Source: an uncultured Bacteroides sp. (GTDB lineage: Bacteria > Bacteroidota > Bacteroidia > Bacteroidales > Bacteroidaceae). From it: 5,780 nt of DNA. The stretch is from the NCBI GenBank assembly GCA_900766195.1, contig CAAFUN010000060.1:1-5780 (forward strand), read 5' to 3'. Under the pieces are notes generated by a model, which saw only the letters and a list, made by a program, of their open reading frames with translations, was not told the DNA's origin and searched no databases. Position numbers and translations under genes: made by a program. Within the stretch, counting starts at the first letter, position 1, and every line of letters begins with the position of its first letter. Below are positions 5,676 to 5,780 of the stretch, one piece after another.

Positions 5676-5780
5676 ATGCAACATTATAGAACAATACGAC
5701 AAAAAGTTCTTTTCTTACTTATTATGGGAAAGTTACTTTTACTATGTAATCTTTCTTTATTTGCACAAACCAATGAAGAA
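5676..5780 (+). CDS. Secreted or envelope protein, 5' fragment cut by window end
   Basis: Only the first 35 codons are in the window. They read as a signal peptide: a basic N-region (MQHYRTIRQK), a hydrophobic core (VLFLLIMGKLLLLCNLSLF), and a probable signal peptidase I site after Ala30 in LFAQT, a common ending in Bacteroidota. Cys24 lies inside the hydrophobic core without a lipobox, so this is unlikely to be a lipoprotein. The mature protein begins QTNEE and nothing more can be seen, so the function is unknown. A near-perfect promoter just upstream supports the gene being real. A second in-frame ATG at 5724 would give a shorter signal peptide with a weaker N-region. The frame is open to the window edge. 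Confidence 0.72.
   Translation, partial: MQHYRTIRQKVLFLLIMGKLLLLCNLSLFAQTNEE

Overview
The window is an AT-rich bacterial chromosome segment, most likely from Bacteroides or a close relative in the Bacteroidota. Three things point there. The superoxide dismutase closely resembles, from memory, B. fragilis SodB. The promoters follow the Bacteroides pattern (TTTG at -33, about 19 bp, TAnnTTTG at -7) instead of the sigma70 pattern. Starts lack clear Shine-Dalgarno sites. I see no insertion sequence, phage, CRISPR or plasmid signal, so this looks like core chromosome.

Layout. Positions 3-377 hold a four-gene tRNA cluster on the minus strand, transcribed Gly(GCC), Leu(CAG), Leu(GAG), Gly(GCC). 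Its promoter at 389-419 sits almost against the first tRNA. Positions 487-4806 hold three minus-strand genes in the order pcrA/uvrD-type helicase, glycine-zipper lipoprotein, nspC (carboxynorspermidine/carboxyspermidine decarboxylase). The gaps are about 51 and 42 bp, so co-transcription from the promoter at 4842-4872 is plausible. Positions 4807-4965 form a divergent intergenic region containing a perfect 15-bp inverted repeat. Positions 4966-5550 encode an Fe/Mn superoxide dismutase on the plus strand, followed by a strong intrinsic terminator (5570-5612). A near-perfect promoter (5624-5654) then drives a secreted or envelope protein gene cut off by the window end.

How the genes relate. The helicase (DNA repair), the decarboxylase (polyamine synthesis) and the lipoprotein (envelope) have no obvious shared pathway; the shared strand and short gaps suggest a housekeeping transcription unit. 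SodB is an independent oxidative-stress gene, isolated by its own terminator.

I found no convincing new multi-gene system. The points most worth a second look are the inverted repeat between pcrA and sodB, the lipoprotein of unknown function, the His/Cys run in NspC, the near-identical tRNA-Gly repeats, and start-site questions for pcrA, sodB and the lipoprotein.
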